From NCBI GenBank assembly GCA_965651935.1, contig CBFGTC010000008.1:1-64000 (forward strand): a DNA stretch of 64,000 nucleotides, read 5' to 3'. The position numbers and the translations under genes are program-made. The notes beneath the pieces are model-generated. The model saw only the letters and a list, made by a program, of their open reading frames with translations, was not told the DNA's origin and ran no database searches. This DNA comes from JAFEDN01 sp965651935 (GTDB taxonomy: Bacteria; Pseudomonadota; Gammaproteobacteria; Coxiellales; Coxiellaceae). Position 1 is the first letter of the stretch, and each line of letters begins with the position of its first letter. Positions 52,558 through 61,800 of this stretch are shown in pieces.

Positions 52558-55500
52558 TGCTAGAAGACGATGACCAAGCTCGCACCCAAGCGTTGGACCC
52601 CTCGCAATCATTTATTGTTCAAGCTCCGGCAGGATCAGGGAAAACCGAATTACTCACCCAACGTTACTTGTCCTTACTCGCCAAAGCGTGTATTTCTCCG
52701 GAAGAAATAATCGCAATCACCTTTACTCGTAAAGCAGCAATGGAAATGCAAGAGCGAGTACTCTCGGCCTTGCAAAGTGCCCAGCATTCTCAGGGACCAA
52801 GTGCAGCACATAAACATCAAGCCTGGCTGTTGGCGCGCACTGTTTTAGAAAAAGATGCGCAAAACCAATGGAATTTATTGGAAAATCCGCAACGCCTTAG
52901 AATACTCACCATAGATAGTTTATGCGCAGAGTTAAGTAAGCGTTTACCGATTCTCTCCGGACTTGGCGCACTGGCCAATATAATTGAAGATCCCAACCCT
53001 GTTTATGAACAAGCCGTGCGCCAATGGATAATGCAAGAGACGCCTAGCACACTTTTAGCGCACTTAGACAATGATTTGCAAAAATTGATGCGGTTATGTG
53101 TAGAATTGCTCGGCAAACGCGAACAATGGCTGCCTTATATTCGCCATAATATTTCCAATCTGGAGTTACGCCAACAATTGGAAAATGGCATGGCGCAGAT
53201 GGCGCATGAAATTTTAGCTGCTGCTCAATCACAGATTGACACTAAAGAATTACTGCAATTACAAGAATTATTGCGGTTCGCGGGAAAGAACCTTCAAACG
53301 CAACAAAACTCACATCCCTTTATTGTATTTACCCAACTCACTCGCTGTATCACTACCGATCCCCAAGACTTAGAAATTTGGCAAGCGTTAACTCAGGCAT
53401 TATTGACGGCAGAAGGTCAATGGCGTAAACAAGTTAATATTAACTTAGGATTTCCACCGAAAAGTCCGGAAAAAACTATTTTTTTGGAACTATTATCTCA
53501 GCTTAGCCAAAATGAAATCTTGGCCGAAAATTTACGGCAAATTCGCCAATGTCCTCCAATCCGTTTTCATGAACAGCAATGGCAAATGCTGTCCGCATTA
53601 GTGGAGATGCTGCCGTCTTTATGCGCGCATCTGCAAATTATTTTTCAACAAAATCACCTCATCGATTTTGTGGAATTAGGACTATGCGCTCATCGAGCTT
53701 TAGGCGAAGCCCAAGAACCCACCGATTTAGCATTGGCCTTAGATTATCAAATCCGCCATATTTTAGTAGACGAATTTCAGGATACTTCCATTACTCAATT
53801 TAATTTACTCGAAAAATTATTACAGGGTTGGGAAATTGCAGACGGTCGAACTCTTTTTTTAGTCGGCGATCCTATGCAATCCATTTATCGATTTCGCAAT
53901 GCAGAAGTAGGATTATTTCTGCTCGCGAGCCAAACTGGTTTACAACATATTGTTCCGACTCCTTTAACTTTAACCAGAAATTTCCGCTCTAATAAAGGTT
54001 TAATCGATTGGTTTAATCAAATTTTCTCACAACTGTTTCCGGATGAAGCGAATATAGACAAAGGCGCTATCCCCTATTCTCCAGCGTTTGCCACTCAGAA
54101 ACAAACCGAGGTTGCTACTGTCAATTTTAAGCCTTTCTTCAATGATGACGATGAAGCCAAATTTATACTTGAAACCATACAACACCTTCAGCTCACTCAA
54201 CCTACGGCGAGTATCGCAATATTAGTACGCACACGCAGCCATTTAGCTTGTATTTTAAAAGCACTGCAAAAACATCAAATTCAATTTCAAGCGGTGGACA
54301 TTGAACCTTTAATCAATCGCAGTGAAATACAGGATTTAGCGGCGCTGACCCGGGCGTTACATCATTTAGGTGATCGTATCGCTTGGCTGGCTCTATTGCG
54401 CGCACCTTACTGCGGTTTAAAGTTAGTGGATTTACATTGCATCGCCGTGGCGGCACGCAATCGGCATATTTTTGAAGTATTAGTTGAATTCGCTTGCTTA
54501 AATAACTTAAGTGAAGACGCTCGGCTTAGATTAGAAAGAATTGTACCGGTGTTGTCTCAGTCGCTTTCTCAACGTGGACGTCTCAATTTGTCAGAATGGG
54601 TTGAAACAACTTGGCAGAAACTAGGCGGCGCAGCAGTTTTAGAAACGGCGCAAGAATGCCTGAATGTACAGAGTTTTTTTAAATTACTGCAAGAAAATCA
54701 AACTGAATTGCAAATTTTTTCTAAGACGCTATTAATTCAAAAAATAAATAAATTACATGCCGCTGCGAATCCGCAGGCCAATAATCAATTACAAATCATG
54801 ACAATACATAAAGCCAAAGGTTTGGAATTTGATCATGTGTTTCTTCCCCAACTTCATCGTTGTCCAGCAAAGGAAAAACATCGGCTTTTACTCTGGACTC
54901 AAAGAACTTTCGCTCACGGCGGTAGTCACCTACTATTAGCCCCGATAAAAGCAAGCTCAGCCGCAAACGATCCTTTATATGATTTTTTACACCGGACCGA
55001 AAGAAAAAAATTAACTCACGAAGCACAGCGTCTACTCTATGTCGCAGCAACACGGGCCAAACAAACCCTGCATTTAACGGCGGTTATTGAGAATTTTCAA
55101 GATAACCAAGTTCGACAAGCTAACCCAGGCAGTTTTTTAGAAATGCTATGGCCTTTTTTTCAAGCAGAAATTAAACCGCATTCGTTAATATCCCTACCTG
55201 CTGCCGTTATAATTCATGAAAGAGAAAAAGCTCTTTTTCGACGCTTAACTCATACATGGCGCCCAAGTGAATCAAAACAGGAAGAGCTGAAATCTTCTTC
55301 AAAGCAGAGATTAGAATCGACAGAAAAATTTGCCGACGATTTTTTTGAGGATAAAATCGCTGCTCATATAGGCGTGGTGGTACATGAAGCCTTAGCTGAT
55401 TTAGGCGAAAAATTTCCAGACCTCTCTAACATTCTCTCCGACGAACATTTCCGCCGACGTTTATGGCAATTGGGCATTTCAGGAACTGAATTAGAAAAAG

Positions 55501-55868
55501 CTTTAGGCCAAGTCAAACAAGCACGACAAAATATGCTACAAGATCCGCAGGGGTTGTGGATCTTATCAGCGCAACATCAAGAACGTAAAAATGAATATGC
55601 TCGCAGCGCGATCATTAACGGTCAAATTATTCGAGTAGTGATTGACAGAACCTTTGTCGATAACCAAGGGATACGCTGGATCATTGATTATAAAACCGGC
55701 GCGCTGCCCGATTTGAATCGTTATTATGAGCAGCTTGGTCTTTATGCCAAGGTGCTTTCACTCGAAGACCCGCGACCGATAAAAACCGCGCTGTATTTCC
55801 CGCTGAGTTGTCATTTTTTGGATTGTTCCCAAGCGTGCACAAGCTTTGCAGATAGCGGCGCATTTTAA
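52557..55868 (+). CDS. AddA-like UvrD/Rep helicase-nuclease
   Basis: An 1103-residue superfamily 1A helicase: Walker A VQAPAGSGKTELLTQRYL (about 21-38), motif Ia ITFTRKAAMEMQERV, motif II ILVDEFQDTS (about 400), motif III LVGDPMQSIYRFR, motif IV/V IMTIHKAKGLEFDHVFLPQL (about 748) and motif VI LLYVAATRAKQTLHLT. The C-terminus has a PD-(D/E)XK nuclease with IGVVVHEAL and WIIDYKTG (about 1040), so this protein can also cut DNA. With the preceding gene it forms a two-subunit AddAB-type enzyme. Coupled translation (TGATG) fits equal stoichiometry. Confidence 0.92.
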   Translation: MLEDDDQARTQALDPSQSFIVQAPAGSGKTELLTQRYLSLLAKACISPEEIIAITFTRKAAMEMQERVLSALQSAQHSQGPSAAHKHQAWLLARTVLEKDAQNQWNLLENPQRLRILTIDSLCAELSKRLPILSGLGALANIIEDPNPVYEQAVRQWIMQETPSTLLAHLDNDLQKLMRLCVELLGKREQWLPYIRHNISNLELRQQLENGMAQMAHEILAAAQSQIDTKELLQLQELLRFAGKNLQTQQNSHPFIVFTQLTRCITTDPQDLEIWQALTQALLTAEGQWRKQVNINLGFPPKSPEKTIFLELLSQLSQNEILAENLRQIRQCPPIRFHEQQWQMLSALVEMLPSLCAHLQIIFQQNHLIDFVELGLCAHRALGEAQEPTDLALALDYQIRHILVDEFQDTSITQFNLLEKLLQGWEIADGRTLFLVGDPMQSIYRFRNAEVGLFLLASQTGLQHIVPTPLTLTRNFRSNKGLIDWFNQIFSQLFPDEANIDKGAIPYSPAFATQKQTEVATVNFKPFFNDDDEAKFILETIQHLQLTQPTASIAILVRTRSHLACILKALQKHQIQFQAVDIEPLINRSEIQDLAALTRALHHLGDRIAWLALLRAPYCGLKLVDLHCIAVAARNRHIFEVLVEFACLNNLSEDARLRLERIVPVLSQSLSQRGRLNLSEWVETTWQKLGGAAVLETAQECLNVQSFFKLLQENQTELQIFSKTLLIQKINKLHAAANPQANNQLQIMTIHKAKGLEFDHVFLPQLHRCPAKEKHRLLLWTQRTFAHGGSHLLLAPIKASSAANDPLYDFLHRTERKKLTHEAQRLLYVAATRAKQTLHLTAVIENFQDNQVRQANPGSFLEMLWPFFQAEIKPHSLISLPAAVIIHEREKALFRRLTHTWRPSESKQEELKSSSKQRLESTEKFADDFFEDKIAAHIGVVVHEALADLGEKFPDLSNILSDEHFRRRLWQLGISGTELEKALGQVKQARQNMLQDPQGLWILSAQHQERKNEYARSAIINGQIIRVVIDRTFVDNQGIRWIIDYKTGALPDLNRYYEQLGLYAKVLSLEDPRPIKTALYFPLSCHFLDCSQACTSFADSGAF

Positions 55869-55888
55869 ATTTTGATAAAATTTGATCT

Positions 55889-56776
55889 ATGATGGATATT
55901 TCGCATAAATTAATCGTAGCAATTTCTTCTCGAGCGCTTTTTGATTTGAGCGAAAGTAATCGTGTGTTTGAATCTGAAGGTGTAGAACAATACTCACGCT
56001 ATCAAATAGAGAGAGAAAATGACATTCTTTGTCCCGGCGTTGCCTTTCCTTTAGTAAAAAAATTTTTGAATTTAAATCAATACGGGGATTTAGTTGAAGT
56101 CATCCTTCTTTCCCGTAATAGCGCTGATACTGGCCTGCGCATTTTCAATAGTATTGAACATTACCAATTAAATATCACTCGTGCCGTGTTTACCAGCGGT
56201 AAAAGTCCTTACCAGTACGTTAACGCTTTTGGTTCTCATTTATTTTTATCGGTTAACAGCCAAGACGTTTGTGATGCTTTAAAAGCCGGTTGTGCTGCTG
56301 CAACTATTTTACCTTCACATAATCAAGAAAATAACACCCAGGAACTGAGACTTGCTTTTGACGGAGATGCCGTTTTATTTTCCGATGAAGCCGAGCGCGT
56401 TTTTCAAGAACAAGGTTTGATGGCGTTTACCCATAGTGAAAAATTGGCCGCACAACAACCACTTTCCGGCGGTCCCTTCAAAGGTTTCCTGGCTGCTTTA
56501 CAAAAATTACAACAATATTTGCCTGAAGATAATTGTCCAATTCGAACGGCTTTAGTGACTGCGCGCCAAGCGCCAGCCCATGAACGCCCAATCCGAACGC
56601 TGCGTTCCTGGCAAATTCGGATAGACGAGGCTTTATTTTTAGGGGGCTTAGAAAAAGCCGAATTTCTTCACGCGTTTGGTGCTGATATTTTCTTTGATGA
56701 CCAAACCCGTCATTGTGAACAAGCAAGTGCGCGAGTCGCGACTGCCCACGTGCCACACGGTTTACTCAATGCTTAA
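55889..56776 (+). CDS. 5'-nucleotidase, cytosolic type 1 family
   Basis: A 295-residue haloacid dehalogenase-fold nucleotidase of the family that includes mammalian cytosolic 5'-nucleotidase 1. It shows AISSRALFDLSESNRVFESEG (start; DLSESN near 19-24), VILLSRNSADTGLRIFNSIEH, the DxD motif in LRLAFDGDAVLFSDEAERVF (about 153-172) and IRTALVTARQAPAHERPIRTLR. It dephosphorylates nucleoside monophosphates. It starts 20 bases after the helicase gene and is followed by orn 8 bases later, together a nucleotide-recycling pair. Confidence 0.9.
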   Translation: MMDISHKLIVAISSRALFDLSESNRVFESEGVEQYSRYQIERENDILCPGVAFPLVKKFLNLNQYGDLVEVILLSRNSADTGLRIFNSIEHYQLNITRAVFTSGKSPYQYVNAFGSHLFLSVNSQDVCDALKAGCAAATILPSHNQENNTQELRLAFDGDAVLFSDEAERVFQEQGLMAFTHSEKLAAQQPLSGGPFKGFLAALQKLQQYLPEDNCPIRTALVTARQAPAHERPIRTLRSWQIRIDEALFLGGLEKAEFLHAFGADIFFDDQTRHCEQASARVATAHVPHGLLNA

Positions 56777-56784
56777 GGAGCAAT

Positions 56785-57336
56785 ATGAGCGAGAAAGACA
56801 AACATTTAATTTGGATTGATTTAGAAATGACTGGGCTTAATCCTGATTTAGATCACATCTTGGAATTAGCTACTATCGTAACCGATTCTCATCTCAATAT
56901 TTTGGCGGAAGGACCCGTTATCGCCATTTTTCAACCTGAAGACATCCTAAATAAAATGGACGCTTGGAACGTTAAGCATCATGGTGAATCAGGCTTAATC
57001 GAACGAGTACGTGTCAGTACTATGGACGAGGAATCAGCGCAAGCGGCTACTTTGGAATTCCTATCCGCATACGTCACCACCGGTAAATCACCCATGTGCG
57101 GCAATTCGATTTGCCAAGACCGTCGATTTTTATGGAAATACATGCCTAAATTAGAAAATTATTTTCACTATCGTAATCTCGATGTGAGCACAGTGAAAAT
57201 TTTAGCTCAACGTTGGGCGCCTACCATTGTCTCCGGAGTCAGTAAGAATACGGAGCATAAGGCTTTACAGGATATACGCGACTCTATCAATGAGTTAAAA
57301 TACTACCGCCAACATTTTTTTAAACCGGGAGTATAA
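56785..57336 (+). CDS. orn: Oligoribonuclease
   Basis: Degrades 2-5 nucleotide RNA fragments and linear di-GMP to mononucleotides. The 183 residues show the DEDDh exonuclease motifs: WIDLEMTGL (Asp12, Glu14), GNSICQDRRFLWKYMP (about 106-121) and KNTEHKALQDIRDSINEL (catalytic His near 156). AAGGAG precedes the ATG. The gene is essential in many gammaproteobacteria. Confidence 0.98.
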   Translation: MSEKDKHLIWIDLEMTGLNPDLDHILELATIVTDSHLNILAEGPVIAIFQPEDILNKMDAWNVKHHGESGLIERVRVSTMDEESAQAATLEFLSAYVTTGKSPMCGNSICQDRRFLWKYMPKLENYFHYRNLDVSTVKILAQRWAPTIVSGVSKNTEHKALQDIRDSINELKYYRQHFFKPGV

Positions 57337-57340
57337 ATTC

Positions 57341-57940
57341 ATGGGGAATATCATTGCCGCTGTGATAGCTTATCTAATTGGCTCTTTACAAGTTTCAGTA
57401 CTATTGTCGAAATTTTTTAAATTTCCCGATCCGCGCACCAAAGGATCGCAAAACGCTGGAGCCACCAATGTCCTTCGCACTGCCGGACTTAATCCGGCCT
57501 TGTTAACCTTGATAGGGGATGTCTTAAAAGGCATTATTGCCGTGCTGATTGCGCGTATTTTACATGCAGATCCTTTTTTCCTTGCTTTTGCTGTATTGGC
57601 TGCGGTAATTGGGCATATTTTTCCTTGCTTTTTTCAATTCCGCGGTGGTAAAGGAGTCGCCACAGCAATAGGAGGGATTTTTATATTAGCTCCTTTTATC
57701 GCTATTCTGCTAGCGCTTATTTGGCTTGCTGTGGTGTTTGCAACCCGCTATGTTTCATTGGCCTCCCTGGTGTCGATGGCATTATCACCTTTACTTATAT
57801 TAATGTTTAGCAGTTCACGCGGGGCGTATTTTATCCCTGTTCTAATCATGGCTGGTATCATTATTTGGAAACACAAAGACAATATTCAACGCCTTCGCAA
57901 CCGCACTGAAACAAAAGTCAAGTTATCTAAAAATCCTTAA
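57341..57940 (+). CDS. plsY: Acyl-phosphate glycerol-3-phosphate acyltransferase PlsY
   Basis: Membrane enzyme that starts phospholipid synthesis by moving an acyl group from acyl phosphate to glycerol-3-phosphate. The 199 residues form five helices, with the family motifs IAYLIGSLQVSVL, DPRTKGSQNAGATNVLR (about 31-47), GDVLKGIIAV and FRGGKGVATAIGG (about 101-113). Its 3' end overlaps tsaD by 14 bases, tail to tail. Confidence 0.96.
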   Translation: MGNIIAAVIAYLIGSLQVSVLLSKFFKFPDPRTKGSQNAGATNVLRTAGLNPALLTLIGDVLKGIIAVLIARILHADPFFLAFAVLAAVIGHIFPCFFQFRGGKGVATAIGGIFILAPFIAILLALIWLAVVFATRYVSLASLVSMALSPLLILMFSSSRGAYFIPVLIMAGIIIWKHKDNIQRLRNRTETKVKLSKNP

Positions 57941-58955
57941 CTGATTTTTCTGGTGGAAAGGGATAGCGAGGCTTTACCGTTATTTCCAATGGTTCGTGTT
58001 GTTGTCGAATCAGGTGGCGATAACCGGTAAAGGCAACCATTGCTGCATTATCAGTACAAAACTCAGGTCTGGGATAAAATACTGCGCCACCTAAATCCTG
58101 CATCTCTTTTTTTAAACGCTCACGCAATTGACGATTTGCTCCCACTCCTCCTACTACGACTAAACGTTGTAATTGAGTTTGAGTTAATGCCCGCCGACAT
58201 TTTATCCATAAAGTATCCACGACTGATTTTTGAAAAGCGGCAGCGATATCGGCTCGGATGTTGGGTTCCGTTGAATTTTGTTGAAAGCAATTGGCGGCAA
58301 AAGTCTTTAAACCACTAAAACTAAAATTGAGATCAGGGTGAGACAACATGGGACGCGGAAAGGGAAAACGTTGAGGATCACCCTCTTCTGCTAAACGGGA
58401 TAAAGCGGGGCCCCCCGGATAAGGCAATCCTAAAAGTTTGGCAGTCTTATCAAAAGCTTCACCCACGGCATCATCCAAAGTTTCACCTAACAATTCATAA
58501 TGATTTTCAGCATATACGGCAATTAGTTGAGTATGTCCTCCTGAAACCAATAACGCCATAAAAGGAGTTGGTGGCGTTTCTTCTTCTAACATCACGGCTA
58601 GCAAATGCGCTTCCAAATGATGAACTCCAATGGCCGGAACTTCCCAGGCCCATGCAAGACTGCGAGCGATGCTGGCCCCCACCATCAAAGCCCCAATTAA
58701 ACCAGGCCCTTTAGTGTAGGCGATCCCGTTGATCGCCTTAGGTAAAATTTGACTTTCCTTAAGCACAGCTTGAATGAGAGGAAGCGTTTGTCGAATGTGA
58801 TCACGTGAAGCTAATTCGGGAACCACTCCGCCGTAAAGTTGATGGAGCGGAATTTGGCTGTATATGCGATGGGCCAACAAGCCGCGCTCACTATCATAAA
58901 TTGCCGCCGCTGTTTCATCGCAAGAGGTTTCAACCCCTAGAACAATCATACTCAT
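57927..58955 (-). CDS. tsaD: tRNA threonylcarbamoyladenosine transferase TsaD
   Basis: Transfers threonylcarbamoyl to A37 of ANN-decoding tRNAs, working with TsaB and TsaE, which are not in the window. It has 342 residues with an ASKHA fold: VLGVETSCDETAAAIYD (5-21), metal histidines in GVHHLEAHLLA (about 107-117), LVSGGHTQLI (about 134-143), PGGPALSRLAEEG and VVGGVGANRQLRERL. It ends 15 bases inside plsY; murA lies 2 bases upstream. Confidence 0.97.
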   Translation of the reverse strand: MSMIVLGVETSCDETAAAIYDSERGLLAHRIYSQIPLHQLYGGVVPELASRDHIRQTLPLIQAVLKESQILPKAINGIAYTKGPGLIGALMVGASIARSLAWAWEVPAIGVHHLEAHLLAVMLEEETPPTPFMALLVSGGHTQLIAVYAENHYELLGETLDDAVGEAFDKTAKLLGLPYPGGPALSRLAEEGDPQRFPFPRPMLSHPDLNFSFSGLKTFAANCFQQNSTEPNIRADIAAAFQKSVVDTLWIKCRRALTQTQLQRLVVVGGVGANRQLRERLKKEMQDLGGAVFYPRPEFCTDNAAMVAFTGYRHLIRQQHEPLEITVKPRYPFPPEKSVKDF

Positions 58956-58957
58956 TT

Positions 58958-60220
58958 TTAACCGCGAATACGTTCAATATCCGCACCTAAAGATCGAAGT
59001 TTTTCTTCAATTCGCTCATAACCTCGATCAATGTGGTAGATTCGATCAACAATGGTTTGACCTTTGGCCATTAACGCGGCTAAGACTAAACCCGCTGAAG
59101 CGCGTAGATCGGTTGCCATTACTGGCGCACCGGCAAGGTATTCATGGCCTTTACAAATGGCTTCATTCCCTTTTATCTGAATTTCAGCGCCCATACGCAT
59201 TAATTCATAGGCATGCATGAAACGGTTTTCAAACACATTTTCCACGATGATCGATTTTCCTTCCGCCAATACATCCAAGGCCATAAATTGAGCCTGCATA
59301 TCGGTGGGGAAATCCGGATAAGGAGCGGTACTGATATTGACTGCTAAAGCTTGCCGTCCTTTCATATCCAACTCTAACCAATCAGGACCGGATTCGATAT
59401 GAGCGCCGCTTTCTAATAACTTATCTAAAGTACTAGTCAAAGTGGTAGGATTGGTTTTTTCTAAACGCACTTGACCGCGTGTAATGGCGGCAGCCACTAA
59501 AAAAGTGCCCGATTCGATACGGTCAGGCATCACGCTATAATGACCCCCGTTCAATTCCTCTACCCCGTCTATAATCAGAGTATCGGTTCCGACACCCTGT
59601 ATATTAGCGCCTAAAGTCACTAAAAAATTAGCTAAATCGCTGACTTCGGGCTCACGCGCTGCATTGTGGATAATCGTGCGCCCTTTAGCCAAAGTCGCTG
59701 CCATTAATAAATTTTCAGTCCCGGTCACGGTAATTTTATCCAAACGAAGTTCTGCGCCCCGCAAACGGCCATTAACATGGGCATAAATAAATCCATCTCT
59801 AATTTCAATCTCTGCCCCTAAAGCCCGCATTCCTTCTAAATGCAGGTCTACCGGACGAGACCCAATGGCACAACCGCCGGGAAGCGAAACTTCGGCTTTA
59901 CCACAGCGAGCTAATAAAGGACCTAAAACCACAATCGATGCACGCATGGTTTTAACCAACTCATAAGGCGCTTGAGTGCTGTGAATATGGCTGGCGTTTA
60001 TCGCCACTTCACTTTTTTCCATGGTAACAGAAGCACCCAATCGGCTTAATAAGCTATTGATTGTTATCACATCACGCAATTGAGGTACATTGCTAAGCAC
60101 CACTGGTTTGGCTGTGAGCAGCGTGGCAGCTAAAATTGGCAAAGCAGCATTTTTAGAACCGGAAATGGTCACTACACCGGATAAAGGGTTCCGGCAGCAT
60201 TTAATAATAAATTTATCCAT
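58958..60220 (-). CDS. murA: UDP-N-acetylglucosamine 1-carboxyvinyltransferase
   Basis: First committed step of peptidoglycan synthesis. The start is the ATG at 60220 (420 residues, MDKFIIKCCRNPLSG); the frame open to 60259 lies within mlaB. ISGSKNAALPILAATLL (about 18-34) is the substrate-binding motif. The catalytic cysteine is present in SLPGGCAIGSRPVDLHL, so the enzyme should be fosfomycin-sensitive. ENRFMHAYELMRMGA and DLRASAGLVLAALMAKG complete the two domains. Its start overlaps the mlaB end by 8 bases, the standard mla-murA linkage. Confidence 0.97.
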   Translation of the reverse strand: MDKFIIKCCRNPLSGVVTISGSKNAALPILAATLLTAKPVVLSNVPQLRDVITINSLLSRLGASVTMEKSEVAINASHIHSTQAPYELVKTMRASIVVLGPLLARCGKAEVSLPGGCAIGSRPVDLHLEGMRALGAEIEIRDGFIYAHVNGRLRGAELRLDKITVTGTENLLMAATLAKGRTIIHNAAREPEVSDLANFLVTLGANIQGVGTDTLIIDGVEELNGGHYSVMPDRIESGTFLVAAAITRGQVRLEKTNPTTLTSTLDKLLESGAHIESGPDWLELDMKGRQALAVNISTAPYPDFPTDMQAQFMALDVLAEGKSIIVENVFENRFMHAYELMRMGAEIQIKGNEAICKGHEYLAGAPVMATDLRASAGLVLAALMAKGQTIVDRIYHIDRGYERIEEKLRSLGADIERIRG

Positions 60221-60578
60221 GAATAACCTGAGTATTGAACAAAATTGAACCCAAACCAAATACGTTTGCCATGGTTTGTAAAAATTGAGGTACGTTGCTG
60301 TAAATTAATTTTTTTTGCATGTCTCGAGCATCACGCAGCCATGCCACTAACAAAACCAAAACGGAATTATCACTCCCTTCAATTCCATGTAAATCAATTA
60401 TAACTTCAGCATGAGGAGAAAGTGTAAATAATTTTTTCCCATCTTTACGTAATTTCATTACATTTTTAAAATTAATATACCCACTGACTTTGCATTCATT
60501 TTGGCCATCAAACAGATTGATGGCCACGGTTTGATCATGGTGATGAATTTGACGCACTTTCTCAGTGTTATTTTTCAT
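60213..60578 (-). CDS. mlaB: STAS-domain protein MlaB
   Basis: Cytoplasmic subunit of the MlaFEDB lipid transporter; stabilises MlaF. At 121 residues it is longer than E. coli MlaB (97). The STAS core is visible: beta strand NECKVSGYINFKNVM, then HAEVIIDLHGIEGSDNSVLVLLVAWLRDA, where the usual phospho-acceptor-like Ser/Thr position reads SDNS, and the helix MQKKLIYSNVPQFLQTMANVFGL. It sits between mlaC and murA, which supports the name. Confidence 0.86.
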   Translation of the reverse strand: MKNNTEKVRQIHHHDQTVAINLFDGQNECKVSGYINFKNVMKLRKDGKKLFTLSPHAEVIIDLHGIEGSDNSVLVLLVAWLRDARDMQKKLIYSNVPQFLQTMANVFGLGSILFNTQVIHG

Positions 60579-60582
60579 ATAT

Positions 60583-61212
60583 TTAAGTATTTTGATTATG
60601 CATTCTTAAACGATTTAATAATCCGTTCATGCCTTGTTTAGCTAAAACATCTGAAAATTGCGAGCGGTAACTTTGAACCATACTGACATTTTCAATGCTA
60701 AAATCATATACTTTCCATGAATCACCATCACGCACCACGTTGTAATCCACTGCAATTCTTTGACCATTGCGGCGTATAATGACGCTTTTCACCGTCAATA
60801 AACGGCTGGTAGTATAGTCCGTACGCAAAGGAAAAAATTGTACTTTATCGTCGTTATATGAGGCTAATGCCGCGGCATAAGTCGAAGTGACTAAATGAGT
60901 GAATTGTTTAATAAATTCATCTTTTTGAGCAGGAGTAGCGCTTGTCCAATACTGTCTACCCACCACCGCCATTCCCATACGGTCTAAATCAATATACGGT
61001 AATAACACTCGATTGACGATATTATAAATAATCCCGTTACCCTTTTGCAGTTTGGATTTATTCTCTGCCAAACTAGACAACATTTGGTTTGCGGCATTAT
61101 TCAACACCGTCACCGGTGAAACAACTTCAGCGCGAGCAGAAGCAATTGATAAAAAAGTAGCCAAACTCAATATCACCAAAAATAAATTTCTTAATCTATA
61201 CATAAATCTCAT
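60583..61212 (-). CDS. mlaC: Periplasmic phospholipid-binding protein MlaC
   Basis: Shuttles phospholipids between the outer-membrane MlaA complex and inner-membrane MlaFEDB. It has 209 residues with a signal peptide (1-28, ending SARA-E). The mature NTF2-like domain has PYIDLDRMGMAVVGRQYWTSATPAQKDEFIKQF (in two parts: about 71-90 and 91-103), then VIIRRNGQRIAVDYNVVRDGDSWKVYD and SYRSQFSDVLAKQGMNGLL. AAGGAG precedes the ATG. Confidence 0.95.
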   Translation of the reverse strand: MRFMYRLRNLFLVILSLATFLSIASARAEVVSPVTVLNNAANQMLSSLAENKSKLQKGNGIIYNIVNRVLLPYIDLDRMGMAVVGRQYWTSATPAQKDEFIKQFTHLVTSTYAAALASYNDDKVQFFPLRTDYTTSRLLTVKSVIIRRNGQRIAVDYNVVRDGDSWKVYDFSIENVSMVQSYRSQFSDVLAKQGMNGLLNRLRMHNQNT

Positions 61213-61275
61213 ATAAAATATCTCCTTAATTTATCCATTTAAAATCAAAATTGACTCATTTCCTCTATAATAAGG

Positions 61276-61800
61276 TCACTTATTTGCCGGCACCGAGTCC
61301 GCTGGAGCACTTGACGAACTGTTTTTGGTATCATTCCCTGATTTTAAATTAAATAATAATTGCCCTATTAATTTCTCTAAAATCAACGCCGAATGAGTTG
61401 TTTCGATACGGTCTCCTTGCTTTAAATTTTCAATTTCAAAACCCGGACCTAAAGCGACGTAGTTAGACCCGAGGATCCCTTGGGTATATATACTTGCACT
61501 GGTATCAATGGGAAAATTGTTGTATTTTTTATCAATTTGCAAAACCACATGGGCTCGAAAACTAGTTGGGTCTAAATTAATACTGGCGACCCTTCCTACC
61601 ATAACGCCTGAGACCAGTACCGGCGCCCGCACTTTAAGACTACCTGTATCGTCAAAATCTGCACTGACTTCATAAATCTCGCCACGGCTCGGTAAGCTTA
61701 AGCCGCTCACTTTAAAGGCTAAAAAGATTAAACCCAAAAAACCAACGACCATAAATAAACCGACAATCACTTCCAGCATTTTATTGCGCACTTTTACCAA
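61276..61800 (-). CDS. mlaD: MCE-domain protein MlaD
   Basis: Membrane-anchored periplasmic ring subunit of MlaFEDB. The 174 residues have a TM helix at about 9-29 and an MCE domain from about 38, with the marker motifs DDTGSLKVRAPVLVSGVMVGRV and TQGILGSNYVALGPG, then a Ser/Asn-rich tail. The ATG overlaps the mlaE stop by 7 bases. Confidence 0.95.
   Translation of the reverse strand: MVKVRNKMLEVIVGLFMVVGFLGLIFLAFKVSGLSLPSRGEIYEVSADFDDTGSLKVRAPVLVSGVMVGRVASINLDPTSFRAHVVLQIDKKYNNFPIDTSASIYTQGILGSNYVALGPGFEIENLKQGDRIETTHSALILEKLIGQLLFNLKSGNDTKNSSSSAPADSVPANK

Noticed and set aside
60221..60259. N-terminal extension of MurA
   Set aside because: It lies within mlaB, and MurA proteins begin at the MDKFII-type start.
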